From: JBFIHF01 sp964411125
GTDB taxonomy: Bacteria; Myxococcota_A; Bradymonadia; Bradymonadales; Bradymonadaceae
NCBI GenBank assembly: GCA_964411125.1
Contig: CAYPJU010000031.1
Location: 5,311-69,310, forward strand
Length of the DNA: 64,000 nucleotides
Direction of reading: 5' to 3'
The notes beneath the pieces were generated by a model. That model made no database searches and had not been told where the DNA came from. It saw nothing but the letters and a program-made list of their open reading frames with translations. The first letter of the stretch is position 1. Every line of letters begins with the position of its first letter. Of the stretch, positions 9,818 through 18,659 are shown piece after piece. A program made the translations under genes and the position numbers.

Positions 9818-10855
9818 TTGCTCTCCGACCTTCCTTCACGAGTCATTCACCAGCCAAAGCGCTTCGCGGTGCTCCTGAACGCGCGTGCGAAGCGTTGGAC
9901 CGGTGAGCTTCATCAAGCGGTGAGCCGCTGGGTTCCCGCACGGGATCTCTTCCTCACCGACGACTTTCGGCAGGCCGAGCGGACCGTGGACCGGGTGCTC
10001 GCCTCGGGCGACTACGACGTCATCTTCACCGGCGGCGGCGACGGAACGATCGTCTACCTGCTGAGCGCTCTGGAAGAGCGCATTCGACGCGGCGATCTCG
10101 CGCGCGAGGACGCGCCCCCCGTCGGGGTCCTGCGGCTCGGCACCGGCAACGCGATAGCCACGTACCTCAACTGCCGCGACGCCGTGGATGACCTCCGAGC
10201 GATCAGCGGGGGTTCCCCGATCGTCGTCTACGACGTCGAGATGATCGAGGCGGGCGACGGTCTCTACCCCTTCGTCGGATTCGGTTGGGACGCGCTGGTC
10301 CTCAACGATTACGACTCCTTCAAGGAGTCGGTGCGCGAGACCGCCTTGGAGAACTACGCGACGGGACTGGGCGGGTACGCGGCGAGCATCCTCACTCGTT
10401 CCATCCCCACCGCGATCGGCCAGCGCCACCAGGAAATCCGCATCACCAACACCGGCGACCATGCCGTCAGCCTCGACGAACGGGGAGAACCGGTCGACGA
10501 GTTGGAAGAAGGGGCGATCCTCTACGAGGGACCGGCCCAGGTGCTGGGTGGCTCGACGATCCCGTACTGGGGCTTTCAGATCCGAATGTTCCCGTTCTGC
10601 ACCACCATCCCCGGCCACTATCAGCTTCGGGTTTACGACGGGCCGATGGGGAGCATCTTGACCCACCTGCCGAGCTTCTGGCGCGGCAAGTTTCATGGCG
10701 GAAGGATCTCCGACTTCATGGTGAAAGGGGTTCGCATCGAGATCCAGGACGGAGCGATGCCCTATCACGTCGCCGGCGATCCGAGCGGTTGGGAGCGCGA
10801 CGTCACCTGGACCATCGCAAGGCATCCCGCCCAGCTTGCCGTGCCGTTGCGCTGA
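9818..10855 (+). CDS. Diacylglycerol kinase/sphingosine kinase-like lipid kinase
   Basis: A 345-residue member of the DAGK/LCB5 (DgkB-like) superfamily, which phosphorylates diacylglycerol or related lipids at the membrane. The nucleotide-binding signature GGGDGT appears in IFTGGGDGTIVYLL, followed by GVLRLGTGNAIA. The C-terminal domain is the usual two-layer beta-sandwich. The N-terminal strand FAVLLNARAKRW corresponds to the family's first strand and puts the start shortly upstream. TTG 9818 is preferred because GAGG sits six bases upstream, overlapping the previous stop; GTG 9869 is the alternative. The substrate is not defined. Confidence 0.85.
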   Translation: MLSDLPSRVIHQPKRFAVLLNARAKRWTGELHQAVSRWVPARDLFLTDDFRQAERTVDRVLASGDYDVIFTGGGDGTIVYLLSALEERIRRGDLAREDAPPVGVLRLGTGNAIATYLNCRDAVDDLRAISGGSPIVVYDVEMIEAGDGLYPFVGFGWDALVLNDYDSFKESVRETALENYATGLGGYAASILTRSIPTAIGQRHQEIRITNTGDHAVSLDERGEPVDELEEGAILYEGPAQVLGGSTIPYWGFQIRMFPFCTTIPGHYQLRVYDGPMGSILTHLPSFWRGKFHGGRISDFMVKGVRIEIQDGAMPYHVAGDPSGWERDVTWTIARHPAQLAVPLR

Positions 10856-10889
10856 CTTCCATTCCGCCTTCAACGAACGGACTCCACCG

Positions 10890-12272
10890 ATGAACACCAA
10901 CATCTTTCGCCAGTACGACATCCGAGGCATCGCCGACGACGACCTCACCGACGAAGTCGTCGGAAATCTGGGGCGCGCGTTCGCGACGCTCGCGACACGA
11001 CGCCTCGGCAAGCCTCCCACCGTTGGCGTGGGCTACGACATGCGAAACTCGTCGCCCCGGTTGTTCGAAGAGTTGAGCGCCGGATTGCGGTCGTGCGGCG
11101 CGAACGTCGTCGAGCTCGGCCTCGTGCCGACGCCCGTCGTCTACTTCGCGAAGTTCAACCACGACATCGACGCGGTCGTGCAGATCACCGGCTCGCACAA
11201 TCCGGGCGACTACAACGGCTTCAAGATGATGGTCGGAAAGGACACCCTGCACGGCGAGACCATCCAGGAGCTTCGTAGATTGATCGAATCCCAGGACTTC
11301 GTCAGGGCGACCGGCGGGCTCGGAACACTCGGGGCCGCCGAGGGTCTGCTGGAAGAGTATATGCGATGGGTCGCCGACCACATCGAGCTCGGCGACAAGA
11401 AGCTCAAGGTCGCCGTCGACTGTGGAAATGGCGTGACCGGAGTGTGTGCCGAGGAGTTCGTCCGCGACTATCTGGGGCAGGACGTGGTGGCGATGTTCAC
11501 CGAGCCCGATGGAAACTTCCCCAATCACCATCCCGATCCGACCGTCCCCGAGAACCTGACCCACCTGGTCGACAAAGTTCGAGCCGAAGGGTGCGACGTC
11601 GGTGTCGCGTACGACGGCGACGGTGATCGCATCGGTATCTGCGACGAAAACGGGAAGGTCATCTTCGGGGACACGCTTCTGATCTTGTTGTCTCGAGCAG
11701 TCCTCGAAGAGATCCCCGGTGCTACGATCATCGGTGAGGTGAAGTGCTCCCAGACCCTCTTCGACGACGTCGAAGCGAATGGGGGGACGGCCGTCATGGC
11801 CCGGGTGGGGCACTCCCTCATCAAGGCGAAGATCAAGGAGACGGGCGCCCAGCTCGCGGGCGAGATGAGCGGTCACATCTTCTACAACGACCGTTACTTC
11901 GGATACGACGACGCCCTCTACACGACGGCACGACTGCTCGAGATCTTGTCGAACACCGACAAGACCGTCAGCGAGCTCCTCGCCGACGTTCCCGAGACCT
12001 TCGCGACACCCGAGATTCGCAGGGAGTGTTCGGACGACGTGAAGTTCGAGGTCCCTGGAATCGTCGCCTCGCATTTCGCCGAGGACTACGAGACCAATAC
12101 GATCGACGGCGTGCGGGTGAACTTCGGCGACGGATGGGGCCTGTGCCGCGCGTCGAACACGCAACCCGCATTGGTCCTGCGTGTCGAGGCCAAGAGCGCG
12201 GAACGACGCGACGAGCTGTTGGCGCTGCTCGAAGCCGCAGTCGCCTCCGCCGAAGCCGCCATCGCCGGCTAA
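10890..12272 (+). CDS. Phosphomannomutase/phosphoglucomutase
   Basis: A 460-residue alpha-D-phosphohexomutase (AlgC/ManB type) that interconverts hexose 1- and 6-phosphates for LPS, capsule or glycan precursors in the cytoplasm. All four family sites are visible: the phosphoserine loop TGSHNPGDYNG, the metal-binding loop DGDGDRIG, the sugar-specificity loop GEMSGH and the phosphate-binding loop RASNTQP. The GEMSGH form is typical of dual PMM/PGM enzymes. ATG 10890 starts immediately before the conserved FRQYDIRG; earlier in-frame starts lie inside the lipid kinase gene. The length is normal for the family. Confidence 0.95.
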   Translation: MNTNIFRQYDIRGIADDDLTDEVVGNLGRAFATLATRRLGKPPTVGVGYDMRNSSPRLFEELSAGLRSCGANVVELGLVPTPVVYFAKFNHDIDAVVQITGSHNPGDYNGFKMMVGKDTLHGETIQELRRLIESQDFVRATGGLGTLGAAEGLLEEYMRWVADHIELGDKKLKVAVDCGNGVTGVCAEEFVRDYLGQDVVAMFTEPDGNFPNHHPDPTVPENLTHLVDKVRAEGCDVGVAYDGDGDRIGICDENGKVIFGDTLLILLSRAVLEEIPGATIIGEVKCSQTLFDDVEANGGTAVMARVGHSLIKAKIKETGAQLAGEMSGHIFYNDRYFGYDDALYTTARLLEILSNTDKTVSELLADVPETFATPEIRRECSDDVKFEVPGIVASHFAEDYETNTIDGVRVNFGDGWGLCRASNTQPALVLRVEAKSAERRDELLALLEAAVASAEAAIAG

Positions 12273-12471
12273 GGGTGGCGGGTCGAGACTTCCGCATCCC
12301 CGATTTTCGCCCAAGTTTCGAACCGGGCGGACATTTACGACGGCCCTCGTCACAGACTGCGCCGGGAGCGACGACCTCTCCCATGTCGGTGCCGACGGCT
12401 CGGGAAAACTGGATTGCGTGGCCGCCGACGCTATGCAATGGTCCGAAACATCACACAAAATAGGGTCGACG

Positions 12472-13755
12472 ATGAAGAACCTGCTCGTATTGAGTCTCGC
12501 ACTCACGATGGTGGCGTCCGTCGGATGCCGTGAAAAGAAGAAAGAAGAACCGAAAGAGGAGCCAACGACGGCTGCTCAGGCCGAAGAGCCCGGTCTCAAG
12601 TTCGACAAGGGGGTCGACAGCGAAGCAAAGGTGGTCAAGCTCGGCGCCCTCAACGACGAGAGCGGACCCGCGGTCGCCATCGGCAAGCCTTACGCCGTCG
12701 GAAAGCGCATCCTCGCCGAGCAGATCAACGCGGGCGGCTCCGGGCTCCTCCCCGAAGGGTGGAAGGTCGAGCTCGTCGAACGCGACCACGGCTACAACTC
12801 CCAGAAGTCCGTGCAGGCCTACGAGGAGATCAAAGACGACGTGCTCGTCATCGTGACCTCCTTTGGTACGCCGAACACGTTGCCTCTCGTGCCCAAGCTC
12901 GAACAGGACAACCTCGTCGCGATGCCGGCGTCGCTCTCTTCGAAGATGGCCGAGAACAAGTTTACACCCCCGGTTGGTCCCGCCTACTTCTTCGAGGCGA
13001 TGCGCGCGATGGACTGGGCGGTCGAGGACGCCGGCGGAGCAGAGAACGTCAAAGCAGGGATCGTCTACCAGCAGGACGACTATGGGCAGGACGGAATCCA
13101 CGGATGGGAGCAGGCAGCGGAGCATCACGGCGTGAAGATCGTCGCGCAGCAGACGGTGAAGGCCGGGCAGTCCGACGTGACGGCCGTCGTCAAAGCACTG
13201 CAGGACGCGGGCGCGAACTACGTCCTCCTCACCGTTCTTCCCACCGGTACCGGTCCTATCCTGGGGACGGCCGCCCAGCTCAAGTACATGCCCAAATGGA
13301 TCGGCAATACGCCTGCCTGGGCGGACGTCTTCTACTCCCACGACAAACTCCCCGCGCAGATCTTCACGAACTTCCGTGTCGCCACCGGTCTCCCCTTCTG
13401 GGGCGAAGAGAGCGACGGCATGAAGGAGTTCCAGGCCGCTTTCGACAAGTACGGTAAGGACTCGCCTCAAGATTGGTACACGCTGCTCTCCTACGTGCAG
13501 GGGCGGGCAGCAGTCGAAGTCGCGAAGCGCGCGATCGAGGCGGGCGATGTGACGCGTGCTGGCTACGTGAACCAGCTCTCGAGCCTCGACAACTACACCG
13601 CCAGTGGCCTCGTCCAAGCGCTCGACTGGACCAAGGCTCCATACGTCGTCAGCACCAAGACCCGGGTCCTCAAACCCGACTTCGAGAAGAAGTCGTGGAC
13701 CGTCGAGGCGGACTGGGCCGACCCAAAAGGCTACGAGCAGGCGCCCACGAAGTAA
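12472..13755 (+). CDS. Branched-chain amino acid-type ABC transporter substrate-binding lipoprotein
   Basis: A 427-residue periplasmic-binding protein of the Leu/Ile/Val (type I, Peripla_BP_6) family. The signal peptide ends in SVGC (Cys19), giving a lipid-anchored receptor, followed by a Lys/Glu-rich tether. The mature part begins KVVKLGALNDESGP, the usual first strand and ligand loop. It has the two-lobe pattern and no ATPase or membrane domain. The only Liv-type ATPase and permease genes in the window are at 16629-22127 on the other strand, so it may be their receptor. That operon contains an acyl-CoA ligase, so the ligand could be an aromatic or fatty acid rather than an amino acid. About 200 bases upstream are non-coding. 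The ATG at 12472 fits the signal peptide. Confidence 0.9.
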   Translation: MKNLLVLSLALTMVASVGCREKKKEEPKEEPTTAAQAEEPGLKFDKGVDSEAKVVKLGALNDESGPAVAIGKPYAVGKRILAEQINAGGSGLLPEGWKVELVERDHGYNSQKSVQAYEEIKDDVLVIVTSFGTPNTLPLVPKLEQDNLVAMPASLSSKMAENKFTPPVGPAYFFEAMRAMDWAVEDAGGAENVKAGIVYQQDDYGQDGIHGWEQAAEHHGVKIVAQQTVKAGQSDVTAVVKALQDAGANYVLLTVLPTGTGPILGTAAQLKYMPKWIGNTPAWADVFYSHDKLPAQIFTNFRVATGLPFWGEESDGMKEFQAAFDKYGKDSPQDWYTLLSYVQGRAAVEVAKRAIEAGDVTRAGYVNQLSSLDNYTASGLVQALDWTKAPYVVSTKTRVLKPDFEKKSWTVEADWADPKGYEQAPTK

Positions 13756-13762
13756 CCCGCCC

Positions 13763-15139
13763 TTGAACTCCGACGATTTTCGCTCCGCGGCGCATCGCGT
13801 CGTCGACTGGCTCGCCGACTATCTCGAGTCGGTCGACGAACGTCAGCCCGTGCCCGACGTGACGCCAGGGGAGTTGCGCGACCAGCTCCCCGCGAGTGCG
13901 CCAGCCCAGGGTGAGCCCTTCGAGGCGTGGTTCGACGACTTCGCCACCCAGGTCGTACCCGGAATGGCGCATTGGTCCCATCCCGGGTGGTTCGGATACT
14001 TCCCCGCCAACGTCAGCTACCCCTCGATCCTCGCAGAGATGCTCGTCGCGGGAATGGGGGCGCAGTGCATGTCGTGGAAGACCTCCCCGGCCGCGACCGA
14101 ACTCGAAGAAGTGACGCTCGTCTGGCTTCGGGAAGCCCTCGGGCTCCCCGAGGCCTTCGTCGGAGTGATCCAGGACACCGCTTCGACCGCCTGCCTCGTC
14201 GCCATGATCTCGGCGCGAGAGCGGCTCGATCCTGGGCCGGGTGTCAGCCCAGATCTCGTCGTCTACACATCTGAGGAATCCCACTCGTCCGTCGACAAGG
14301 CAGTCCGTCTGAGCGGCATCGGCGAAGAGAATCTCCGGAAGGTGGCGGCGGACCCCGCGACGATGGCGCTGCGCGCAGACGCCCTCGAGCGAGCCATCGC
14401 CCGAGACCTCGACGCCGGGCTTCGCCCGTGTGCGGTCGTGGCGACGCTGGGGACGACGGGATGTGGTGGCGTCGATCCACTCCCACAGATCGCCGAAATC
14501 TGCGAGAAGCACGGCTTGTGGCTGCACGTCGACGCCGCCTACGCCGGGAGTGCAGCGATCCTCCCCGAGAAAAGGTGGATCTTGGAGGGAGTCGAACGAG
14601 CAGACTCCTTCAACTTCAACCCCCACAAGTGGCTCTTCACCAACTTCGACTGCAGCGCCTACTACGTTCGCGACCCCGCCCATCTCGTGCACACTTTCTC
14701 GGCGTCACCCGAGTATCTGCGCACGGACGAGGACGCCGACGTCACGAACTTTCGGGACTGGGGTATCGCTCTGGGGCGTCGCTTTCGCGCCCTGAAGCTC
14801 TGGTTCGTGATGCGGTCGTACGGAATCGAGGGGCTGCGCACCGAACTTCGACGACACGTGGAATGGGCCGGATGGTTCGCCGACCAGATCCGCGGCGACG
14901 ACCGGTTCGAGCTCGTGGGCCCCACTCACTTCGGCCTCGTCACGTTCCGGCTGCGTGGCGACGACGCGGGCAATGAAGAACTGTTGCGTGCACTCAACGC
15001 TCGCGGAGACGTCTTCCTCACCCACACGCGCGCCAACGGGCGCTACACCCTTCGCGTCGCGATAGGAGCCTGGATGACGAAGTTCGAACACGTCGAAGCT
15101 CTCTGGAATGCGGTCGCGAAGACCGCGCCGCTCCCCTGA
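13763..15139 (+). CDS. PLP-dependent group II amino acid decarboxylase (aromatic-L-amino-acid decarboxylase-like)
   Basis: A 458-residue fold-type I PLP enzyme of the DDC/TDC family. It has the PLP-binding Lys in NFNPHKWLFTNFDCSA, the cofactor Asp region LHVDAAYAGSA, the stacking-His area around TSEESHSS and the N-terminal HWSHPGWFGYFPAN motif characteristic of aromatic amino acid decarboxylases. The expected reaction is removal of CO2 from Trp, Tyr, Phe or Dopa-like substrates. The start is probably TTG 13763, eight bases after the stop of the transport receptor, since the family N-terminus (DFRSAAHRVVDWLADY) begins right there. The ribosome-binding site is weak, so coupling to the upstream gene is likely. 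Exact substrate unknown. Confidence 0.9.
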   Translation: MNSDDFRSAAHRVVDWLADYLESVDERQPVPDVTPGELRDQLPASAPAQGEPFEAWFDDFATQVVPGMAHWSHPGWFGYFPANVSYPSILAEMLVAGMGAQCMSWKTSPAATELEEVTLVWLREALGLPEAFVGVIQDTASTACLVAMISARERLDPGPGVSPDLVVYTSEESHSSVDKAVRLSGIGEENLRKVAADPATMALRADALERAIARDLDAGLRPCAVVATLGTTGCGGVDPLPQIAEICEKHGLWLHVDAAYAGSAAILPEKRWILEGVERADSFNFNPHKWLFTNFDCSAYYVRDPAHLVHTFSASPEYLRTDEDADVTNFRDWGIALGRRFRALKLWFVMRSYGIEGLRTELRRHVEWAGWFADQIRGDDRFELVGPTHFGLVTFRLRGDDAGNEELLRALNARGDVFLTHTRANGRYTLRVAIGAWMTKFEHVEALWNAVAKTAPLP

Positions 15140-16175
15140 TTTCTGGCCCACTTTCGCCCGATTCAAGACGGGTCGAATCGAACGCGGCGCCCTCGCGCGA
15201 ATCTCGTTCGACGGAGTTCGAATCGTCCCACCCCGTGGACGGTCCACGAGGACTCCGCCCCTGCGCCGAGCTGCGGGGAGCTTGCCAACGTCAATCCCGA
15301 GGGAAGGCAGAGCGGTGCCGTCCTCCCGGCGATTCGTCCGTCCTTGCGGCGATTGAACGACGTCGCGTAGCTGGACGCTGCCGGCTCCAGGGCCGTCGAC
15401 GATCTGCCGGCGGGGCAGAGAGGAGTGGCGTGGGATAGCGAGGGCCGTGGCGCTCAGACTGCGGTCCCACCGAGCGGCGATGCGCTCGTCGTCGAACGTT
15501 TTCACGAGGCTCTTCGGATTCGCACGGGGTCACACAAGAAATGACGGTGCCTGGAGAGAACTACGAGAAATTATCTAGAGAGAAAATAAGGGGGACCGAG
15601 TTCGACAGGCCGTGCGCGCGTAAATCTGAGTCACACCGTCACCGCGCGTACGTCATTGTCAGGTTCGAAGGAGGGGCGCATCGCTCTCACGCTGCGAGAA
15701 CCTCTCGAACTCGGAACCGGACTACGGGAAATCATCCACCAACCATCCAGTTGTCTCTTGATAAAGCAACGCCCATGCCAGAGTTGAGAGTGTAGACAAG
15801 ACAACGGTTTACGGTGCGGCGTGGTGAAGAGTGGCTAATCGATCCTCCAAATCGGGTGGCGAATGGAAGTTCGATTAGCCGCGGCACCCGCCCCGATCGT
15901 TTGCGGAGGGGTACGTCCCCCCCGCACCCCCGCGCTAACGCACGCTAACGCAGGGGGCTACGACGCCGCTGCGCCTCGTGGGCCCGCTGACGCGGGCTTG
16001 CTGTGCACGGTACGCTCGGGGGCTTGGGGTAGTGAGGGCGGAGCTCGGACGACCCTGGTCGTCGCGCGATCGTTGACGTGGTAGGGCGGGGTCGAAAATG
16101 CGGGGGCGCCGACCGCAGGGATCAGGACGACGCTGTCGGCGATGGTCGGGCGCGGCGGGAGGGCAGGGGGCGAGA
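15140..16175. other. About 1 kb without a convincing gene
   Basis: No frame here gives a recognisable protein; the short open frames are Arg/Pro-rich and look like high-GC noise. The stretch 15541-15840 is visibly more AT-rich than its surroundings. Small repeats and hairpins occur at 15933-15997 (annotated separately). It separates the plus-strand decarboxylase from the minus-strand transport operon, both of which end here, so no promoter is required. It could be a decayed gene or an integration scar, but nothing identifiable remains. Confidence 0.5.
15933..15997. repeat. Direct repeat and GC hairpin in the intergenic region
   Basis: Two abutting copies of the 10-mer CGCTAACGCA lie at 15933-15942 and 15943-15952. 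A perfect 6-bp inverted repeat, GCCCGC/GCGGGC with a TGAC loop, lies at 15982-15997. It might be a REP-like element or a weak terminator for the converging genes. No T-tract follows. Confidence 0.4.
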
Positions 16176-16565
16176 TTATCGCGCGCGGCTACGAATCCAC
16201 ATCAGATACGCGACTTCGAAGACCAGTGGCGTGGTGAAGATGAAGGTGCCTGCCAGCGCGCCGCTCCCCACGTCCAAGTCCTGCAGGAGCGCCGCGATGC
16301 AGAAGCCGACGACCGCGCCGACGGTCGCTGCCAGCCACGCGAAGAAGCTGCTCAGGAACCATCCCTTCAGCGGCCTCTCGAACCAGCATCTGGCGTTCCT
16401 GGCGAGAACCAGGGAACCGACCGCACCGTACGGAATTGCCAGGAGAGGCGCGAGGAGGAGTCCGAAGACGAAGATCATCCCCGCTCCGTGAGGGGTGCAG
16501 GCGAACGCCGGGGCGGCGAATGCCGAGACGAGCGCGAGGGCGCCGACAGCTGCGAGTCGTTGCAT
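16176..16565 (-). CDS. Small membrane protein with signal peptide, unknown function
   Basis: A 129-residue protein with a clear N-terminal export signal (MQRLAAVGALALVSAFAAPA, then FAC) and about three further hydrophobic helices, ending in a basic tail. ATG 16565 was chosen because GGAG lies six bases upstream on the minus strand; an ATG directly after the livM stop (16628) would add a polar 21-residue extension that spoils the signal. It is the last gene of the minus-strand transport operon, 63 bases after livM, and may be co-transcribed. I do not recognise the family. Confidence 0.6.
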   Translation of the reverse strand: MQRLAAVGALALVSAFAAPAFACTPHGAGMIFVFGLLLAPLLAIPYGAVGSLVLARNARCWFERPLKGWFLSSFFAWLAATVGAVVGFCIAALLQDLDVGSGALAGTFIFTTPLVFEVAYLMWIRSRAR

Positions 16566-16628
16566 GTAGTTCTCCATGATGGTGAACGAACCGCATCGAC
16601 GAGGTCGAGTATTCCGACCCGCGGCCAT

Positions 16629-17729
16629 TCAGTAGCGGAACGGCCATCCGACGAAGTAGCGCTTGATTCGGAGCCAGAGTCCGAGAATGCCCAGCGGTTC
16701 CAGGATGAGAACTGCGCAGACGGCGACGGCGAAGATGAGGGTGGATTGCTGAGCGGAACTCATGGTCTGCAGTAGCGGGATTTGTCGACCGACGAGCTCG
16801 GCCAGTGGGACGACGGCGACGTAGACGAGAGCGCCGGCGACGGCGCCGAAGGTCGTTCCGATACCTCCGATGACGATGATGGCGATGTACATCACGCTCA
16901 TGCTGAGGTCGAAAGGAGGTTCGATGGTGATGAACTGCTGCTGGTAGCCGAACATCGCGCCCGCCATTCCAGCGAAGAAGGACGAGAGTCCGAAGGCGAC
17001 GATTTTGGTGCGCGCGGGGTTCACGCCGAGGACCGCGGCTGCGAGGTCGTGATCGCGGACGGCCACCATCGCGCGGCCGGTGTCCGAGCGCTGGATGTTC
17101 TTGCACGCGAAGGTGCATGCGATCCCGAGGAACGCGAAGACGAAGTAGAGCTTCTGCGGGAACGTGAACTCGTAGCCGAACAGCGTCGAAGGTTGTGAGA
17201 ACGTTCCGTACGCCGCCGCTTCCGCCTCGGCGGCGGTCGGGAACCAGCCGTACATGCGGACGGGGATCCCGGACGCGCCGTGGGTGAGCTCGGGGAGCGA
17301 CATCAGGGTATGATTGACGAGTGAGACGAGGCCGAGCGTGACGATCGCGAGATAAAGCCCGCGCAGGCGTAACGCGAAGGGCCCGATGGCGAGCCCGACG
17401 AGCGCGGCGAGCACTCCCCCGGCCGGTATCCCGAGCCAGAAAGGCAGCATGAACTGCTCCGCCGTGACCGCGGCGGTGTACGCTCCGATCGCCAGAAACG
17501 CGGCGTGCCCGAGGCTGATCTGGCCCGCGAATCCGGTGAGGATCATCATCCCCACGGCGCCCACGATCGCGATCCAGGCGCCGTTCGCGATCGTGACCCA
17601 TCGGTCGATTGCGAGGAAAGGATAGGTCACGACGAGGATCGCCAGCAGCGAGAGCCCGATCGTGTGCCAACGGTCGCCGAAGAGCCGCTGGTCTTGCTCG
17701 TAGCTCGTGACGAGGGCGCGTGTCGGCAT
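16629..17729 (-). CDS. livM: Branched-chain amino acid-type ABC transporter permease LivM
   Basis: A 366-residue inner-membrane permease with about 9-10 hydrophobic helices. The LivM-typical segments are GFAGQISLGHAAFLAIGAYT in the N-terminal third and the cytoplasmic EAA-like loop around RAMVAVRDHDLAAAVLGVNP. The ATG at 17729 overlaps the LivH stop (ATGA), showing translational coupling. The long open frame further upstream only shadows livH. With livH it forms the membrane channel energised by LivG and LivF. The substrate is uncertain because an acyl-CoA ligase sits in the same operon. Confidence 0.95.
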   Translation of the reverse strand: MPTRALVTSYEQDQRLFGDRWHTIGLSLLAILVVTYPFLAIDRWVTIANGAWIAIVGAVGMMILTGFAGQISLGHAAFLAIGAYTAAVTAEQFMLPFWLGIPAGGVLAALVGLAIGPFALRLRGLYLAIVTLGLVSLVNHTLMSLPELTHGASGIPVRMYGWFPTAAEAEAAAYGTFSQPSTLFGYEFTFPQKLYFVFAFLGIACTFACKNIQRSDTGRAMVAVRDHDLAAAVLGVNPARTKIVAFGLSSFFAGMAGAMFGYQQQFITIEPPFDLSMSVMYIAIIVIGGIGTTFGAVAGALVYVAVVPLAELVGRQIPLLQTMSSAQQSTLIFAVAVCAVLILEPLGILGLWLRIKRYFVGWPFRY

Positions 17730-18625
17730 CAGACTCGCTCCACGTCTTCCTGGCCGAAGAGGCCGTAGGGCCGTACGACGAGGAAGATGATCATGATCAG
17801 GTAGGGAAAGACGGTGTGGAAATCGTGGCCGAATTCGCCCAATAGCGGATTCACGTACCCCTGGGCGAGCACTTCCACCACTCCGAGCGCAAGTCCCGCG
17901 ACGACGGCGCCGAGCGGGGATTCGAGTCCGCCGACGATGACGGCGGGAAAAGCGCGCAGCGCGACGTGGCCGAGGTTCGGATCGACGGTTCGCGGGAACA
18001 TCCCGAGGAAGATCCCGCCGATCGCGGCGAGAGCTCCGGCGAGGAACCAGGTCGCTCCGAAGATTTTTCCGACGGGGATGCCGAGCGCGAGTGCGACTTC
18101 CTGATCCCCGGAGGTGGCACGCATCGCCACCCCAAGCCGGGTATACCGAATCATGACGAAGAAGCCGGCGAGGGCGACGGCTGCAGCAGCGATCGCGGCG
18201 ATCGAGTTGTAGAGCAGGGATGCGCCGGCGATTTCTACGGCGCCCAGTCGCTCCCACGGAGTCGGCATCCCCTCGGTCTCGGGACCGAAGACGAGCAGCA
18301 TGACGACGCGCATCAGGAAGCCGACGAAGATCGTGACGATGATCGTGACGAAGACGGGTCGGCCGACGAGGGGCCGCAGAAACACCCGCTCGATCCCGGC
18401 GCCGACTGTTCCGGTGGCGACGAGCGCCAGCGGGAACGCCACGAACCACGGTAGGCCGATCTGCGTCAGCGCGACCATCGAGAACGCGCCGAGCGTCAGG
18501 AACTCGCCATGCGCAAAGTTGAAGACCTGGCTCGCGCGATAGATCACGACGAATCCGAGCGCCACGAGCGCGTAGATGGCGCCGAGAGCGAGACCGGCGA
18601 CGAAGAGTTGCAGGAAGCTCGCCAT
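17729..18625 (-). CDS. livH: Branched-chain amino acid-type ABC transporter permease LivH
   Basis: A 298-residue permease with about eight hydrophobic segments. It has the LivH hallmarks: an N-terminal GLALGAIYALVALGFVVIYR, then NFAHGEFLTLGAF, and the loop RATSGDQEVALALGIPVGKI that docks to the ATPases. It lies 34 bases after the acyl-CoA ligase stop and is coupled to livM. The length fits the family. Confidence 0.95.
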   Translation of the reverse strand: MASFLQLFVAGLALGAIYALVALGFVVIYRASQVFNFAHGEFLTLGAFSMVALTQIGLPWFVAFPLALVATGTVGAGIERVFLRPLVGRPVFVTIIVTIFVGFLMRVVMLLVFGPETEGMPTPWERLGAVEIAGASLLYNSIAAIAAAAVALAGFFVMIRYTRLGVAMRATSGDQEVALALGIPVGKIFGATWFLAGALAAIGGIFLGMFPRTVDPNLGHVALRAFPAVIVGGLESPLGAVVAGLALGVVEVLAQGYVNPLLGEFGHDFHTVFPYLIMIIFLVVRPYGLFGQEDVERV

Positions 18626-18659
18626 CAGTCCCCTCCGGTGGGCGCGGAGTGCGAGCGTT

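Noticed and set aside
15541..15795. Short open frame in the AT-rich part of the intergenic region
   Set aside because: The product is Arg/His-rich without motif, signal or ribosome-binding site.
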